Source: Bacteroides sp. AN502(2024) (lineage in GTDB: Bacteria > Bacteroidota > Bacteroidia > Bacteroidales > Bacteroidaceae). Taken from it: a stretch of 64,000 bases of DNA. Of the stretch, positions 55,469 through 63,203 are shown piece by piece. The notes under the pieces were generated by a model. It ran no database searches. It had not been told where the DNA came from and worked only from the letters and a program-made list of their open reading frames with translations. The stretch covers positions 1,674,001-1,738,000 of the forward strand of contig NZ_JBGFSP010000003.1 in assembly GCF_041227145.1 (NCBI RefSeq), written 5' to 3'. The position numbers and the translations under genes are program-made. Numbering within the stretch: position 1 is the stretch's first letter; every line of letters begins with the position of its first letter.

Positions 55469-55551
55469 CAAACGAAATAAAAGTAGCGAACGAAGTACAA
55501 CCGGGCAGGCAAACGGATATATAAATATGCCGATACAAATCAATAACGAAT

Positions 55552-56160
55552 ATGAGCCTACATTACGACCTCTACGAAACACCTGATATCCAACAAACAG
55601 GTGAACAACAGCCCCTCCACCCCCGCGTGGTTTTCAAGGGTACCATCAACCAGGAAGAATTCCTGGACCGTGTACACAAATTCACCGGAATAAGCCGCAG
55701 TTTATTGGCAGGTGCCATGCAGTCTTTCCAAAACGAACTAAGGGATTTACTTGCCGGCGGATGGGTTGTGGAGCTGGGAGACATCGGTTACTTTTCTGTT
55801 TCCCTGCAAGGACCACCCGTCATGAAGAAAGAGGAAGTACATGCGCAATCTATCAAATTAAAGAATATCAATTTCCGACCGGGTACTCAATTTAAGAAGG
55901 AAGTGGGCTGGCAAATGAGACCGGAACGTGGAGAATCTTTCACCCGTCCTCATGGAAAAGGACGCAGTGAAGAAGAATGCCTGACCATAATCGATGAGCA
56001 TCTCAAAAAATATCCCTGCATAACTCGTGCCGATTATTGCCGATTGACAGGGCATGACAAACAGCGGGCACTCGGAGAGCTGAATGCTTTTATCAAACAA
56101 GGAGTGCTGATTCGTTACGGAGCGGGCAAACTGATAGTGTATGCAAAGAAAACAAAATGA
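55552..56160 (+). CDS. HU-family DNA-binding protein (HU-HIG type) with C-terminal extension
   Basis: The protein has 202 residues. Residues about 25-115 form a divergent HU domain (VFKGTINQEEFLDRVHKFTG, LLAGGWVVELGDIGYFSVSL, INFRPGTQFKKEVG) of the HU-HIG type (PF18291), whose DNA-binding arm sequence differs from classical HU. Residues about 133-200 look like a small winged-helix domain (DEHLKKYPCITRADYCRLTG...GVLIRYGAGKLIVY). It is cytoplasmic or nucleoid-associated. Its leader carries a regular 22-bp repeat that it might itself bind. It is a single gene ended by a perfect hairpin. Confidence 0.85.
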   Translation: MSLHYDLYETPDIQQTGEQQPLHPRVVFKGTINQEEFLDRVHKFTGISRSLLAGAMQSFQNELRDLLAGGWVVELGDIGYFSVSLQGPPVMKKEEVHAQSIKLKNINFRPGTQFKKEVGWQMRPERGESFTRPHGKGRSEEECLTIIDEHLKKYPCITRADYCRLTGHDKQRALGELNAFIKQGVLIRYGAGKLIVYAKKTK

Positions 56161-56265
56161 TGCAATGGAACAAAAAGATAATTTGTTACACGCTAAGTTT
56201 GAGATAATGAGATTAACGACCATTCTGTTTGCCGCCTTCTGGTTCCCTTTACTTTAATTATAAAG

Positions 56266-56313
56266 AATTGCAGATAAAAAGAGATTTGTGACAAATCCTT
56301 TTCATCTGCAATT
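56266..56313. terminator. Long hairpin terminator between convergent genes
   Basis: AATTGCAGAT at 56266 pairs with ATCTGCAATT ending at 56313. Pairing continues inward through AAAAG/CTTTT and GATTTG/CAAATC, with one mismatch. Confidence 0.8.
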
Positions 56314-56370
56314 AGATAGCATTTTTAGTTGCTCAATATCGGATAATACTTATTCCGTTTAGGAAAAAAT

Positions 56371-57408
56371 TTATTTATCTTGTACAGGTCTTATTGCACA
56401 ACCAAAATTCTTAAATGGATAAGCCAAACCAGAAACCGATGTTGTGTTAAGCCCTTTATTTGCTTTATCAAAGTTTAGAACGTATGGATACGGACTTGTA
56501 CCTGTTCGCATAGTGCCTGTCCAATAATATCCCTTATCAATACTATAGCATGAAAAACCTCTTCTATATCCTGTAATTGGAAGAAATATACTGTTCCCAT
56601 TTGGACCAGTGATTTTATATCCATAATAACCATTCTTTCCTTCCCAAGTCCATATACAAGCTGAGATTAGTTCTTGGAATTCACTTTGGGTGGCAATTCT
56701 CCATTTGCCTCCCCATTTTGCTTTGGCAACATCATATATTGTGCCGCTTATTGAACTGGTTTTAGGATAATCGTTTTCATTTTCACTTTTCTTTATGCCA
56801 GTAGGATCTCCCCAACCAATTAATCCATTAAAACACCTTGTCACATCGTCTTGGATGTTTTCAGGGGTCAATGCTGCACAATCAGCATATCCCATATCTA
56901 AATTTACGTCTGCCCATTTTACACTTAGGCCTAAGTCTACAGCATTTGCCATATCAAGACCGTATTGACTCCAGCTTATAATGTAAAAACCGTCGCCATT
57001 CTCAATTTCGGCGATTGTATTAGATTTTTCATCTAAATAAACAAGGGTGTCATATTGGCTTAATAATGTGTAGCCCTTAAAAGCTAACAAGATTTCGTCC
57101 AATGACAATGTTGCTTTTGGAATAACAACGATTGTATTCAACTTGTTGTTTTTAAACCCATAGGCAATAGTTTCACCTTCGGATTGATAGCATAGCGTAT
57201 TATCTTCATCCAATAAAACGTCACAACCAGCCATTTTTGAAGATATCTGCAATTTAGGGCTGCCCCATTCTACGTAAGGCTTAAAAAATAGATATTGTGG
57301 ATCGGTGCTATCGGCGTCTTCTCCTTCATCACTACATGAGAAAAAAGAAAAACAAGCTAACGCCGTTAAAGATAGGATGAAAAGTTTTATTTTATTCATA
57401 TTCATCAT
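56371..57408 (-). CDS. Lipoprotein with Fib_succ_major-type domain
   Basis: The protein has 345 residues. The lipobox is FSFFSCSDE with the cysteine near residue 25. From about residue 155 the sequence AVDLGLSVKWADVNLD, WGDPTG, AKWGGKWRIATQSEFQELI and a final GCAIRPVQ mark the Fibrobacter succinogenes major paralogous domain (PF09603), common on Bacteroidetes cell surfaces. The function is unknown. It overlaps the upstream Big_2 gene by four bases (ATGA) and is the last gene of a three-gene leftward unit. Confidence 0.82.
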   Translation of the reverse strand: MMNMNKIKLFILSLTALACFSFFSCSDEGEDADSTDPQYLFFKPYVEWGSPKLQISSKMAGCDVLLDEDNTLCYQSEGETIAYGFKNNKLNTIVVIPKATLSLDEILLAFKGYTLLSQYDTLVYLDEKSNTIAEIENGDGFYIISWSQYGLDMANAVDLGLSVKWADVNLDMGYADCAALTPENIQDDVTRCFNGLIGWGDPTGIKKSENENDYPKTSSISGTIYDVAKAKWGGKWRIATQSEFQELISACIWTWEGKNGYYGYKITGPNGNSIFLPITGYRRGFSCYSIDKGYYWTGTMRTGTSPYPYVLNFDKANKGLNTTSVSGLAYPFKNFGCAIRPVQDK

Positions 57409-58142
57409 TTTTTATTATGTTGTTGTATAGCTTTATTTCGAAGTGCATCCATTCTCCTTTTTGAAATTTGGTAATAATAGTCCACTTCGTCATAATTAGT
57501 GCTGCTTTGCGCATTATCACCATTATTGTCACCACTATTTTCACTACCACTTCCCTCCTTCTTTACTGTTACGGTGCAAGAAGCACTAAGCCCGTTACTT
57601 GCAGTTGCAGTCACTATAGCAGTGCCGTATCCATTAGCTCCAAGAATATTATTGGAATTAACAAATGCAACGGAAGAATTGGACGACGACCAAGTTACAT
57701 TTTGCTTTGCATTAGAAGGTAAAATTGTAACGCTCATTCTATAAGTTTCGCCATAATTCAGTGCGATATTAGTAGGACTAATTTCTATACTTTTAATCTC
57801 CGTTTCTTCAACAAACACATTATAATCAACGTAACCGGAGCGTTGATATATATATTGTCCTGTAGTTGGGTCCAGTTCTCTATAATAATACAAGCAGTGT
57901 ATGGTAGCGTATCCGCTAAATGACTTAACGGCTTCTATCTTGCAAGAGTACATAGTTGTTGAAACAATCTTAACATCATTCGGTCGAGAGGAAGTCCATG
58001 CTGGTTGCCCCGCAAGCACTTTTGTTGGCAAGACAGTTGGAGAAAGCGTTTTTGTATCTCCAACTGTCATATAAACTGTTTCTGCGCATATATTTGAAAT
58101 ACAGATCAATGAAAGCAATAATAAAAAGAAGATTTTTCTCAT
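57405..58142 (-). CDS. Secreted Ig-like (BIG2) domain protein
   Basis: The protein has 245 residues. The signal peptide is MRKIFFLLLLSLICISNICA. One poorly conserved Ig-like region lies at about 22-110. A clear BIG2 domain at about 115-195 has IKSIEISPTNIALNYGETYR, VTWSSSNSSVAFVNS and GTAIVTATASNG. The tail is low-complexity (EGSGSENSGDNNGDN) and then charged and helical. It is likely surface or periplasmic; the function is unknown. It is coupled to the next gene and lies 20 bases after the preceding one. Confidence 0.8.
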   Translation of the reverse strand: MRKIFFLLLLSLICISNICAETVYMTVGDTKTLSPTVLPTKVLAGQPAWTSSRPNDVKIVSTTMYSCKIEAVKSFSGYATIHCLYYYRELDPTTGQYIYQRSGYVDYNVFVEETEIKSIEISPTNIALNYGETYRMSVTILPSNAKQNVTWSSSNSSVAFVNSNNILGANGYGTAIVTATASNGLSASCTVTVKKEGSGSENSGDNNGDNAQSSTNYDEVDYYYQISKRRMDALRNKAIQQHNKK

Positions 58143-58162
58143 ATGTATTCAAAATTTAATGA

Positions 58163-59053
58163 TTATTTAGCCCACAGACGTATAAGTTCAAGGTTGCCTT
58201 TGCTTATCTCATCCCTCCATTCCGGGAAGGTCTTATCCATGATGTTGAATTCTTTATCACTGACCGTCCCGAATGAATAGCTCCACGAAGATCCGATAAG
58301 TTTTTTCACAAAGTAGGTTGTTTCCAGCCCTTGGGATGTAGCAAAATTTTCTGAAAAAGAATAAATCAAATAACACCCGATAGTAAATAACGTATTTTCC
58401 TCCGAATATTCTTTGATGCTTCCACTTTCTACATCACTAAATTTATATGAGAGACAAGCATTCCATTTTTGTTTTCCGATGCCGACTTCTCTATAATAGA
58501 ATAAATTGCCCAATGCCTTTTCACTCCCCGGAGTCAATATCGGTATATCTTCGAGAAGAACGGAACTTTTGGGAGGTACAGAAACCATTCGTTGCGCATA
58601 AGTTGTTGTCGTGACGGAAGAACTTTTGCTGCCTCCTATATTAACTCCATTCAAAGCTGTACCTACCATGCCGCCTATTCCTACGGCATCGGCTATGGCT
58701 CCTGCATTCACACCGACACCAACAGTTTGTCCTGTCATTCTCGATGTTATAGTGGGAGTATAAATAACAAAGGCTACATCGTTCTTTTTCAAATATGAAG
58801 TTCCTAAATCTATAAAAATGATTTTATCACTTTTATTTGTTACTTTAATTCTCATTGTAGGATAAGGGGCTTGCCCATAATCCTCATTTGCATATTTGGT
58901 GTATATTCCATACTGCACGCTGATATTTTCGTCTTGCGTAACGGACGAACTTGCTTTTTCAAGAAAATACCAAACAGCATTGGCTTTCTTTGCACAAATA
59001 GTATTGGATATAGCCAATACAAGCATAATAAAAACTAGACTTTTTTTCATCAT
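58163..59053 (-). CDS. Secreted protein of unknown function
   Basis: I do not recognise this 296-residue protein. A signal peptide (MMKKSLVFIMLVLAISNTICA, start at 59053 or the next ATG) is clear. Residues about 105-145 form a small-residue, glycine/alanine/valine-rich stretch (GVGVNAGAIADAVGIGGMVG) that could be membrane-active or a flexible hydrophobic segment. The flanks are beta-rich. It heads the three-gene unit 59053-56371; the nested hairpin at 59111-59247 lies directly upstream. Confidence 0.7.
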   Translation of the reverse strand: MMKKSLVFIMLVLAISNTICAKKANAVWYFLEKASSSVTQDENISVQYGIYTKYANEDYGQAPYPTMRIKVTNKSDKIIFIDLGTSYLKKNDVAFVIYTPTITSRMTGQTVGVGVNAGAIADAVGIGGMVGTALNGVNIGGSKSSSVTTTTYAQRMVSVPPKSSVLLEDIPILTPGSEKALGNLFYYREVGIGKQKWNACLSYKFSDVESGSIKEYSEENTLFTIGCYLIYSFSENFATSQGLETTYFVKKLIGSSWSYSFGTVSDKEFNIMDKTFPEWRDEISKGNLELIRLWAK

Positions 59054-59110
59054 TCTATTTAACAGATAGTTCGTTTGTTGAAATTAAAAAGGCGTGCAAC
59101 CATTCCTTAA

Positions 59111-59247
59111 CTTGCTACTCATTCGGTTACCGCCAAGTGACCTGTTCACGCAAGCGACAGAATAGTCCACGCCCTATGAGCGTGAACTTCCCATTCACTT
59201 GTCCTCGTGTAACGAATATTGGCGGTATTCAATGAGTAGAGAACAAG
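59111..59247. other. Large nested inverted repeat, candidate structured RNA or recombination site
   Basis: The outer arms, CTTGCTACTCATT then ACCGCCAA on the left (59111-59134) and TTGGCGGT then AATGAGTAG and CAAG on the right (59219-59247), pair with short internal loops. Further inside, AAGTGA pairs with TCACTT, and GTTCACGC (59143-59150) pairs with GCGTGAAC (59179-59186). A competing pairing (GTTAC with GTAAC) is possible. It carries no ORF. A 12-bp palindrome GGAAGCGCTTCC follows at 59294-59305. Confidence 0.6.
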
Positions 59248-59502
59248 AGCTGTGAAGCTCAATATCTATATGTTCATTTCAAATGTTTTAAATGGAAGCG
59301 CTTCCTTCGGTTTATTTTTGTCACACATTCCATGTAACATTTTATAACTCAAATCTGCGTAATGTCATTTTTCCAAATGTACAAAACTCCTTAATGTCAA
59401 TAACATTTCGGATGCGTTCCCCTCGTTCTGTGTCTGTTTCCTAACCTCCTTTTTTAACATTATTACTGTCTATTGATAATACTATGCAAAAGTAACTCCT
59501 TT

Positions 59503-59688
59503 TTATGAAAAATGAGAATGCTTGATGTAGAAAATATTCAAATCTGTAAATTGCAATCTGGATAAACTACGCTCCGTCATCAATTCATAGATACGGTTAG
59601 AAATGGTAAATTCCAAAGACACCTCTTGCTGGATAGCCGAAGAGGTACTTGCCAACATTTCATCAAAAGACGTCTTTATCGTTTTCAT
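59503..59688 (-). pseudogene. Truncated XRE-type HTH (antitoxin-like) fragment
   Basis: The 61 residues start MKTIKTSFDEMLASTSSAIQ and reach ISNRIYELMTERSLSRLQF, which matches the beginning of Bacteroides XRE-family regulators, often antitoxins. The rest of the helix-turn-helix is missing and replaced by an unrelated tail. The upstream 46-codon ORF (59726-59866) may have been its partner. Confidence 0.5.
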
Positions 59689-59725
59689 ATATCAAAGGTA
59701 TTTTTTGTTTCTATTGTATTTTCTG

Positions 59726-59866
59726 TCACCAATATAGTCCCATTTTTCCTTCCGGACGGAAGAAACGCTCAAATGCGCCAAAGTCCGCTATGCGCCCGAT
59801 TATATTCAAAGAACGTTCAAATTCTCTCTCGGCTGCCTTTACCAATCTTAATTCAGCTTCACTCAT
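59726..59866 (-). CDS. Small ORF, 46 residues, possible toxin/antitoxin remnant
   Basis: The ATG at 59866 gives a charged helical stretch (MSEAELRLVKAAEREFERSL) and FGAFERFFRPEGKMG. It is preceded 20 bases upstream by a -7 element (59887-59894) and followed after 37 bases by the XRE fragment. I do not recognise the family. Strand, promoter and spacing suggest a real two-gene unit that has decayed. Confidence 0.4.
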   Translation of the reverse strand: MSEAELRLVKAAEREFERSLNIIGRIADFGAFERFFRPEGKMGLYW

Positions 59867-59886
59867 ATTCTTTATTTTTTCCTGTA

Positions 59887-59894
59887 CAAAGGTA
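59887..59894 (-). promoter_or_regulatory. -7 promoter element for the small ORF pair
   Basis: The minus strand reads TACCTTTG, followed by a purine-rich GGAAAAAATAAAG leader before the ATG at 59866. Confidence 0.5.
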
Positions 59895-60413
59895 CAAGAC
59901 GTTATCCACAAGTTTAGAAACAACGGTTTATTTATCAGTGATTTGCATCATTCTGCTTACCTGCAAATGACTCTCATAAACTTAATTCTGTAACCTGTAA
60001 AAAAGTAAGTTGTGAGATCAACATTTAAGATGCTGTTCTATGTGAACGGCAGTAAGGAGAAAGACCGTTCAGACCGGACGTATCGAAAATACAGGACATC
60101 CGCAAGGCAATCCACGCTATCTATAAAAACAAAGACATTGAACGAAACTGAAACGATGAAATATGTCAAACAAACCAATGACATCAACCATGATGTTTAC
60201 AGCCTTGAAACGGTTATACCTGTTGCATTCAGGGTATGCAGTAGAGAGAGTATGGCGTTCAGATGGTTTGTAATAAGTGAAATCTGCGCCACCAAGAAAG
60301 GAAGCCCGGTCACATTGTTCTTTTCTTGTGGCAAGGGCGGCAACCTATGGTATAACTGACGCTCTTGGGGCATCCGGCAACGGAAACAAGCGACTGACGG
60401 AAAATCAGGCATT
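59895..60413. other. No recognisable gene
   Basis: A 115-codon frame (60012-60359, plus strand) shows no family resemblance and no good promoter or ribosome site. The region sits among remnants of small genes and looks like degraded accessory DNA. Confidence 0.5.
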
Positions 60414-60599
60414 TTACATTTGAGCTAACAATCCACAAAATAAAGCTACGCCAAAACTTAAGAACGTTCCAGCAAGGACATATTCGGTTTTTGCTGTATC
60501 TGTTTCCTTAAAACGGAGCAATGACTTTGCTGCGATAATAAAGCCGATGGCTTCATATTGTCCCAAGAGGACAAAGACAATGGTTAGGATGCGCTCCAA
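60414..60599 (-). pseudogene. C-terminal tail of a DUF3307 membrane protein
   Basis: About 61 residues read LERILTIVFVLLGQYEAIGF, then IIAAKSLLRFKETDTAKTEY and VLAGTFLSFGVALFCGLLA. This is the two-helix tail found at the end of DUF3307 proteins, which are normally about 240 residues. The N-terminal part is missing; the frame begins directly at the broken SatD end with only a TTG available. DUF3307 genes usually sit next to satD, as here, so a deletion joined the two. Confidence 0.6.
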
Positions 60600-61188
60600 T
60601 ATGTGGAATGTTCGTTTACGCTGGATTGCTTAATGCCTATTTTTTTGCAATATCTACTTCTTTCATGGACAACAGCTTGTAATATACGACTTCGCTCTGC
60701 CGTTTAGTGCAGTTATTTATCAAAGCATTTGTAAGAGTGCCTACAGTTTTAAGCGATGCGGATAGCCTCTCATTCTCGATGACAATTAACAATGTTCCTT
60801 TATTGGGAGTTCCAAGCTTTTCAAGGTTCCGTCCCGAAAGGTATATGGCTTCTCCATCCATGATTCCCTGTTCCCGGTCTACAATTCGCATATCTCCGAC
60901 GCCTATTGCCATACGCACCCCATACATCTGAAAACCTTTTGTATGTTTGTTTTCTGTTACATCGAATGATTTAATGCAGGATTTTATCAGTAAAGCTATA
61001 CGGAGAGCTTTTGACACATCCGTAGTCAAGCACTCAATATAATCACCTTTAATCTGTCTGCCCCAGAAATCCGGATATAATGTTTTAAATAATCGAAACA
61101 AATCGGAAATTCTTTGCTTCAATCTGATTGTATCCTCTTTTGATATGGCCGTAGAGGATACTATATCTGCGGAAATGGCCGCATACAT
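60584..61188 (-). pseudogene. SatD-like protein, frameshifted at an A7 run and truncated
   Basis: A 183-residue frame (60637-61188) starts MYAAISADIVSSTAISKEDT and has IKGDYIECLTTDVSKALRIA and VRMAIGVGDMRIVD...GEAIYLSGRNLE, as in SatD (PF16264) and its nucleotide-cyclase-like fold. It stops at MKEVDIAKK. One base more in the seven-T run (60640-60646) restores IGIKQSSVNEHST, a helix-turn-helix tail typical of the family, after which similarity ends at the DUF3307 remnant. It is either dead or subject to slippage. Confidence 0.65.
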
Positions 61189-61583
61189 ATATTTATACTT
61201 AAGTCAGGTAGAAGATTTTACCGCCCAACTGTATATAGGGTATCCGCCCTCGTTGCGGTAGTCTTGAAGTGTCCGGCGAGTCCATTATGAGTCGAATGGC
61301 AGTGAAACGTTTATGAAGCGTTTGATTCGAGCGTATTTCGATTGATAATAAATGACTTATGTTTTATTTTTATTGAATCAGCCTCAAATTTTGGAACATT
61401 CGTGAAACGTTTACCATCTACCCCAAAGGGGGCAACTTTTCATTCTCATGCAATTCAAAACAGTCACAATCTTCATTTCCTCGAAATTGCAGAGTAAAAG
61501 TGTACGCATAACATCAAGGATGGTTTTTACTGATACTTCTTTTGAGTCCGCATTTTCAACAATCCTTTACTGCAAATTAAAGA
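61189..61583. other. Intergenic, no gene seen
   Basis: These 395 bases have repeated AAACGTTT/GAAGCGTTT-like words near 61310-61325 and 61402-61411 but no convincing ORF or promoter. They separate the SatD remnant from the ATPase gene. Confidence 0.5.
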
Positions 61584-62942
61584 CTAGTCTAAGAATTCCT
61601 CTACCACATTGGAAATGTTCTGGAAGAACATAACATAGTAAATAGGCATATATATAATCCCATTCTCTATATAGACTTTCTGCTCATTCGATAATACATA
61701 AGCCTTTTTAATATTATACTCATCATTTGACATGAATTTATCCAATGCACTATGAACTGTATAATCTTTGCCTGACTTCACCTCAATGGGAATATTTGAC
61801 AAGTTGTCTGCATCATCTATTAAATAGTCAACCTCTCCGTTTTTCTTGTTATCGTAGTAATATAAATCATATCCGTGAGCCTTTAACTCCTGAGCCACCA
61901 CAGTCTCATAGACTGAGCCGAGGTTTATACTCTTTATATCCGACATCACAGCCTTGATATTATTGCGATAGAATATTCCCGATAAGATGCCTGCATCATT
62001 CAAATAGAGTTTTAACAGGTTCTTACCGCTATTCTCTATCAAAGGATATGCAGGGGTACTGATTGCCTTTACTTCCAATGCTATACCCGCAGAAATGAGG
62101 TAGTCAAACTCATCCAAATAGTCATTAGTTCTTTTCCATTTCTTATCCTCAATATCCTTAATGACAACCCTTTTCTTTTTATTTTCAAGGTTTGATGGTA
62201 TCATATCGAAAATACGGCGTATTTTCAATTTTTTATCATGTTCTTCCTCATATTTAGAAGCGTCAACACCGTATAAATCGTGAGCCTCTTTCTGAATAGA
62301 ACGGAATTCAACCACATTACGACTCTCTACGAATATCTCAACGGCCTTTGGCAGACCGCCAACCAATAAATATTTCCTAAAGAGATCCATCATCTTATCA
62401 TGCATCGTATCAGACAATGCCTGACTGTTCTTGAAACTCTCTCTCATAGCGTCAATAGCAACTTCTCCTACACCATTAGCATATAGAAACTCTTCAAAAT
62501 CCATTGGATACATATGTTGTACATCCAAACTTCCGACAGGAACAGATTGTGTATTCTTCAATGTCACTCCAAGCAGAGAGCCACTAGCAATATAGGTAAA
62601 TCTCTTCTCTTTCATCAAAAACTTAACAAGAGTAAGAAGATGGTCGTAGGCTTGTATCTCATCAATGAACACAAGGGTATTTTCCTTTTCCTTCATTTTG
62701 TCGCCTGCAACAACACTCAAAGCCATATAGAAATCCTTTGTGGTTTTAGCTTCTGCGAAAATTCGGTCACCCAATTTATCCTCTTCCATATTTATTTCAA
62801 TATAGTTAGAGAACATCTTTTCTCCCACATGGCGGACAATGTATGACTTACCTATCTGTCGGGCACCATCAATCAACAGCATCCTATCAGAATCTGATGA
62901 GAGATATTCTTCAATCCGTTTTGTGATTTTTCTGTGTAACAT
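61584..62942 (-). CDS. AAA-family ATPase with DUF4143 C-terminal domain
   Basis: The protein has 452 residues. Walker A GARQIGKS lies at 26-33 and Walker B LVFIDEIQ at 90-97. The sensor region is TYIASGSLLG and the DUF4143 region starts near 215. The C-terminal nuclease-like motif EVDYLIDDADNLSNIPIEVKSG (E/D...E-x-K) lies near 378-399, as in PD-(D/E)XK folds. It is intact, unlike the two related fragments at 1017 and 41578. A -7 element and three 33-bp-spaced repeats precede it. These proteins are widespread in gut Bacteroides and archaea; the role is unsettled. Confidence 0.9.
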   Translation of the reverse strand: MLHRKITKRIEEYLSSDSDRMLLIDGARQIGKSYIVRHVGEKMFSNYIEINMEEDKLGDRIFAEAKTTKDFYMALSVVAGDKMKEKENTLVFIDEIQAYDHLLTLVKFLMKEKRFTYIASGSLLGVTLKNTQSVPVGSLDVQHMYPMDFEEFLYANGVGEVAIDAMRESFKNSQALSDTMHDKMMDLFRKYLLVGGLPKAVEIFVESRNVVEFRSIQKEAHDLYGVDASKYEEEHDKKLKIRRIFDMIPSNLENKKKRVVIKDIEDKKWKRTNDYLDEFDYLISAGIALEVKAISTPAYPLIENSGKNLLKLYLNDAGILSGIFYRNNIKAVMSDIKSINLGSVYETVVAQELKAHGYDLYYYDNKKNGEVDYLIDDADNLSNIPIEVKSGKDYTVHSALDKFMSNDEYNIKKAYVLSNEQKVYIENGIIYMPIYYVMFFQNISNVVEEFLD

Positions 62943-62963
62943 ATTACTTCCTTTTTGTTAGTG

Positions 62964-62971
62964 CAAAGATA
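62964..62971 (-). promoter_or_regulatory. -7 promoter element for the AAA/DUF4143 ATPase
   Basis: The minus strand reads TATCTTTG, 21 bases before the ATG at 62942. Confidence 0.6.
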
Positions 62972-62992
62972 ATACATTTTTCGGTACGAGGT

Positions 62993-63066
62993 GCGTTTTC
63001 CTATGAAAAGCCACTACGAAAAACAGCGTTTTCGCATAAATGCGCATAGTAAAAAGGTGCGTTTTC
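62993..63066. repeat. GCGTTTTC motif three times at 33-bp spacing upstream of the ATPase
   Basis: Copies lie at 62993-63000, 63026-63033 and 63059-63066. The outer two extend to GGTGCGTTTTC. A CGCAT/ATGCG palindrome lies in between (63032-63045). They sit just upstream of the -7 element on the minus strand. Confidence 0.6.
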
Positions 63067-63176
63067 TGCAACATCCTCATCGGTTCTTCCGGGAAAAAGC
63101 ACTGGTTGGTTGGGAGTGTAAGGACGAAAATAAAAGAAGGTGCGTAATTTTGAACACACACTCGTGCAGTTCAATT

Positions 63177-63190
63177 TGACACACCCTCTT
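63177..63190. terminator. Unpaired half of a terminator stem beside susD
   Basis: TGACACACCCTCTT is identical to the outer right stem of the nested terminator at 46596-46609 and sits 13 bases beyond the SusD stop codon. The matching GGGTGTGTCA half is absent nearby, which suggests that the original structure was cut when the ATPase region was inserted. Confidence 0.55.
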
Positions 63191-63203
63191 CACTTATTCA
63201 TAA

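Noticed and set aside
60012..60359. 115-codon frame on the plus strand
   Set aside because: No recognisable domain and no clear ribosome site or -7 element. It is surrounded by gene remnants.
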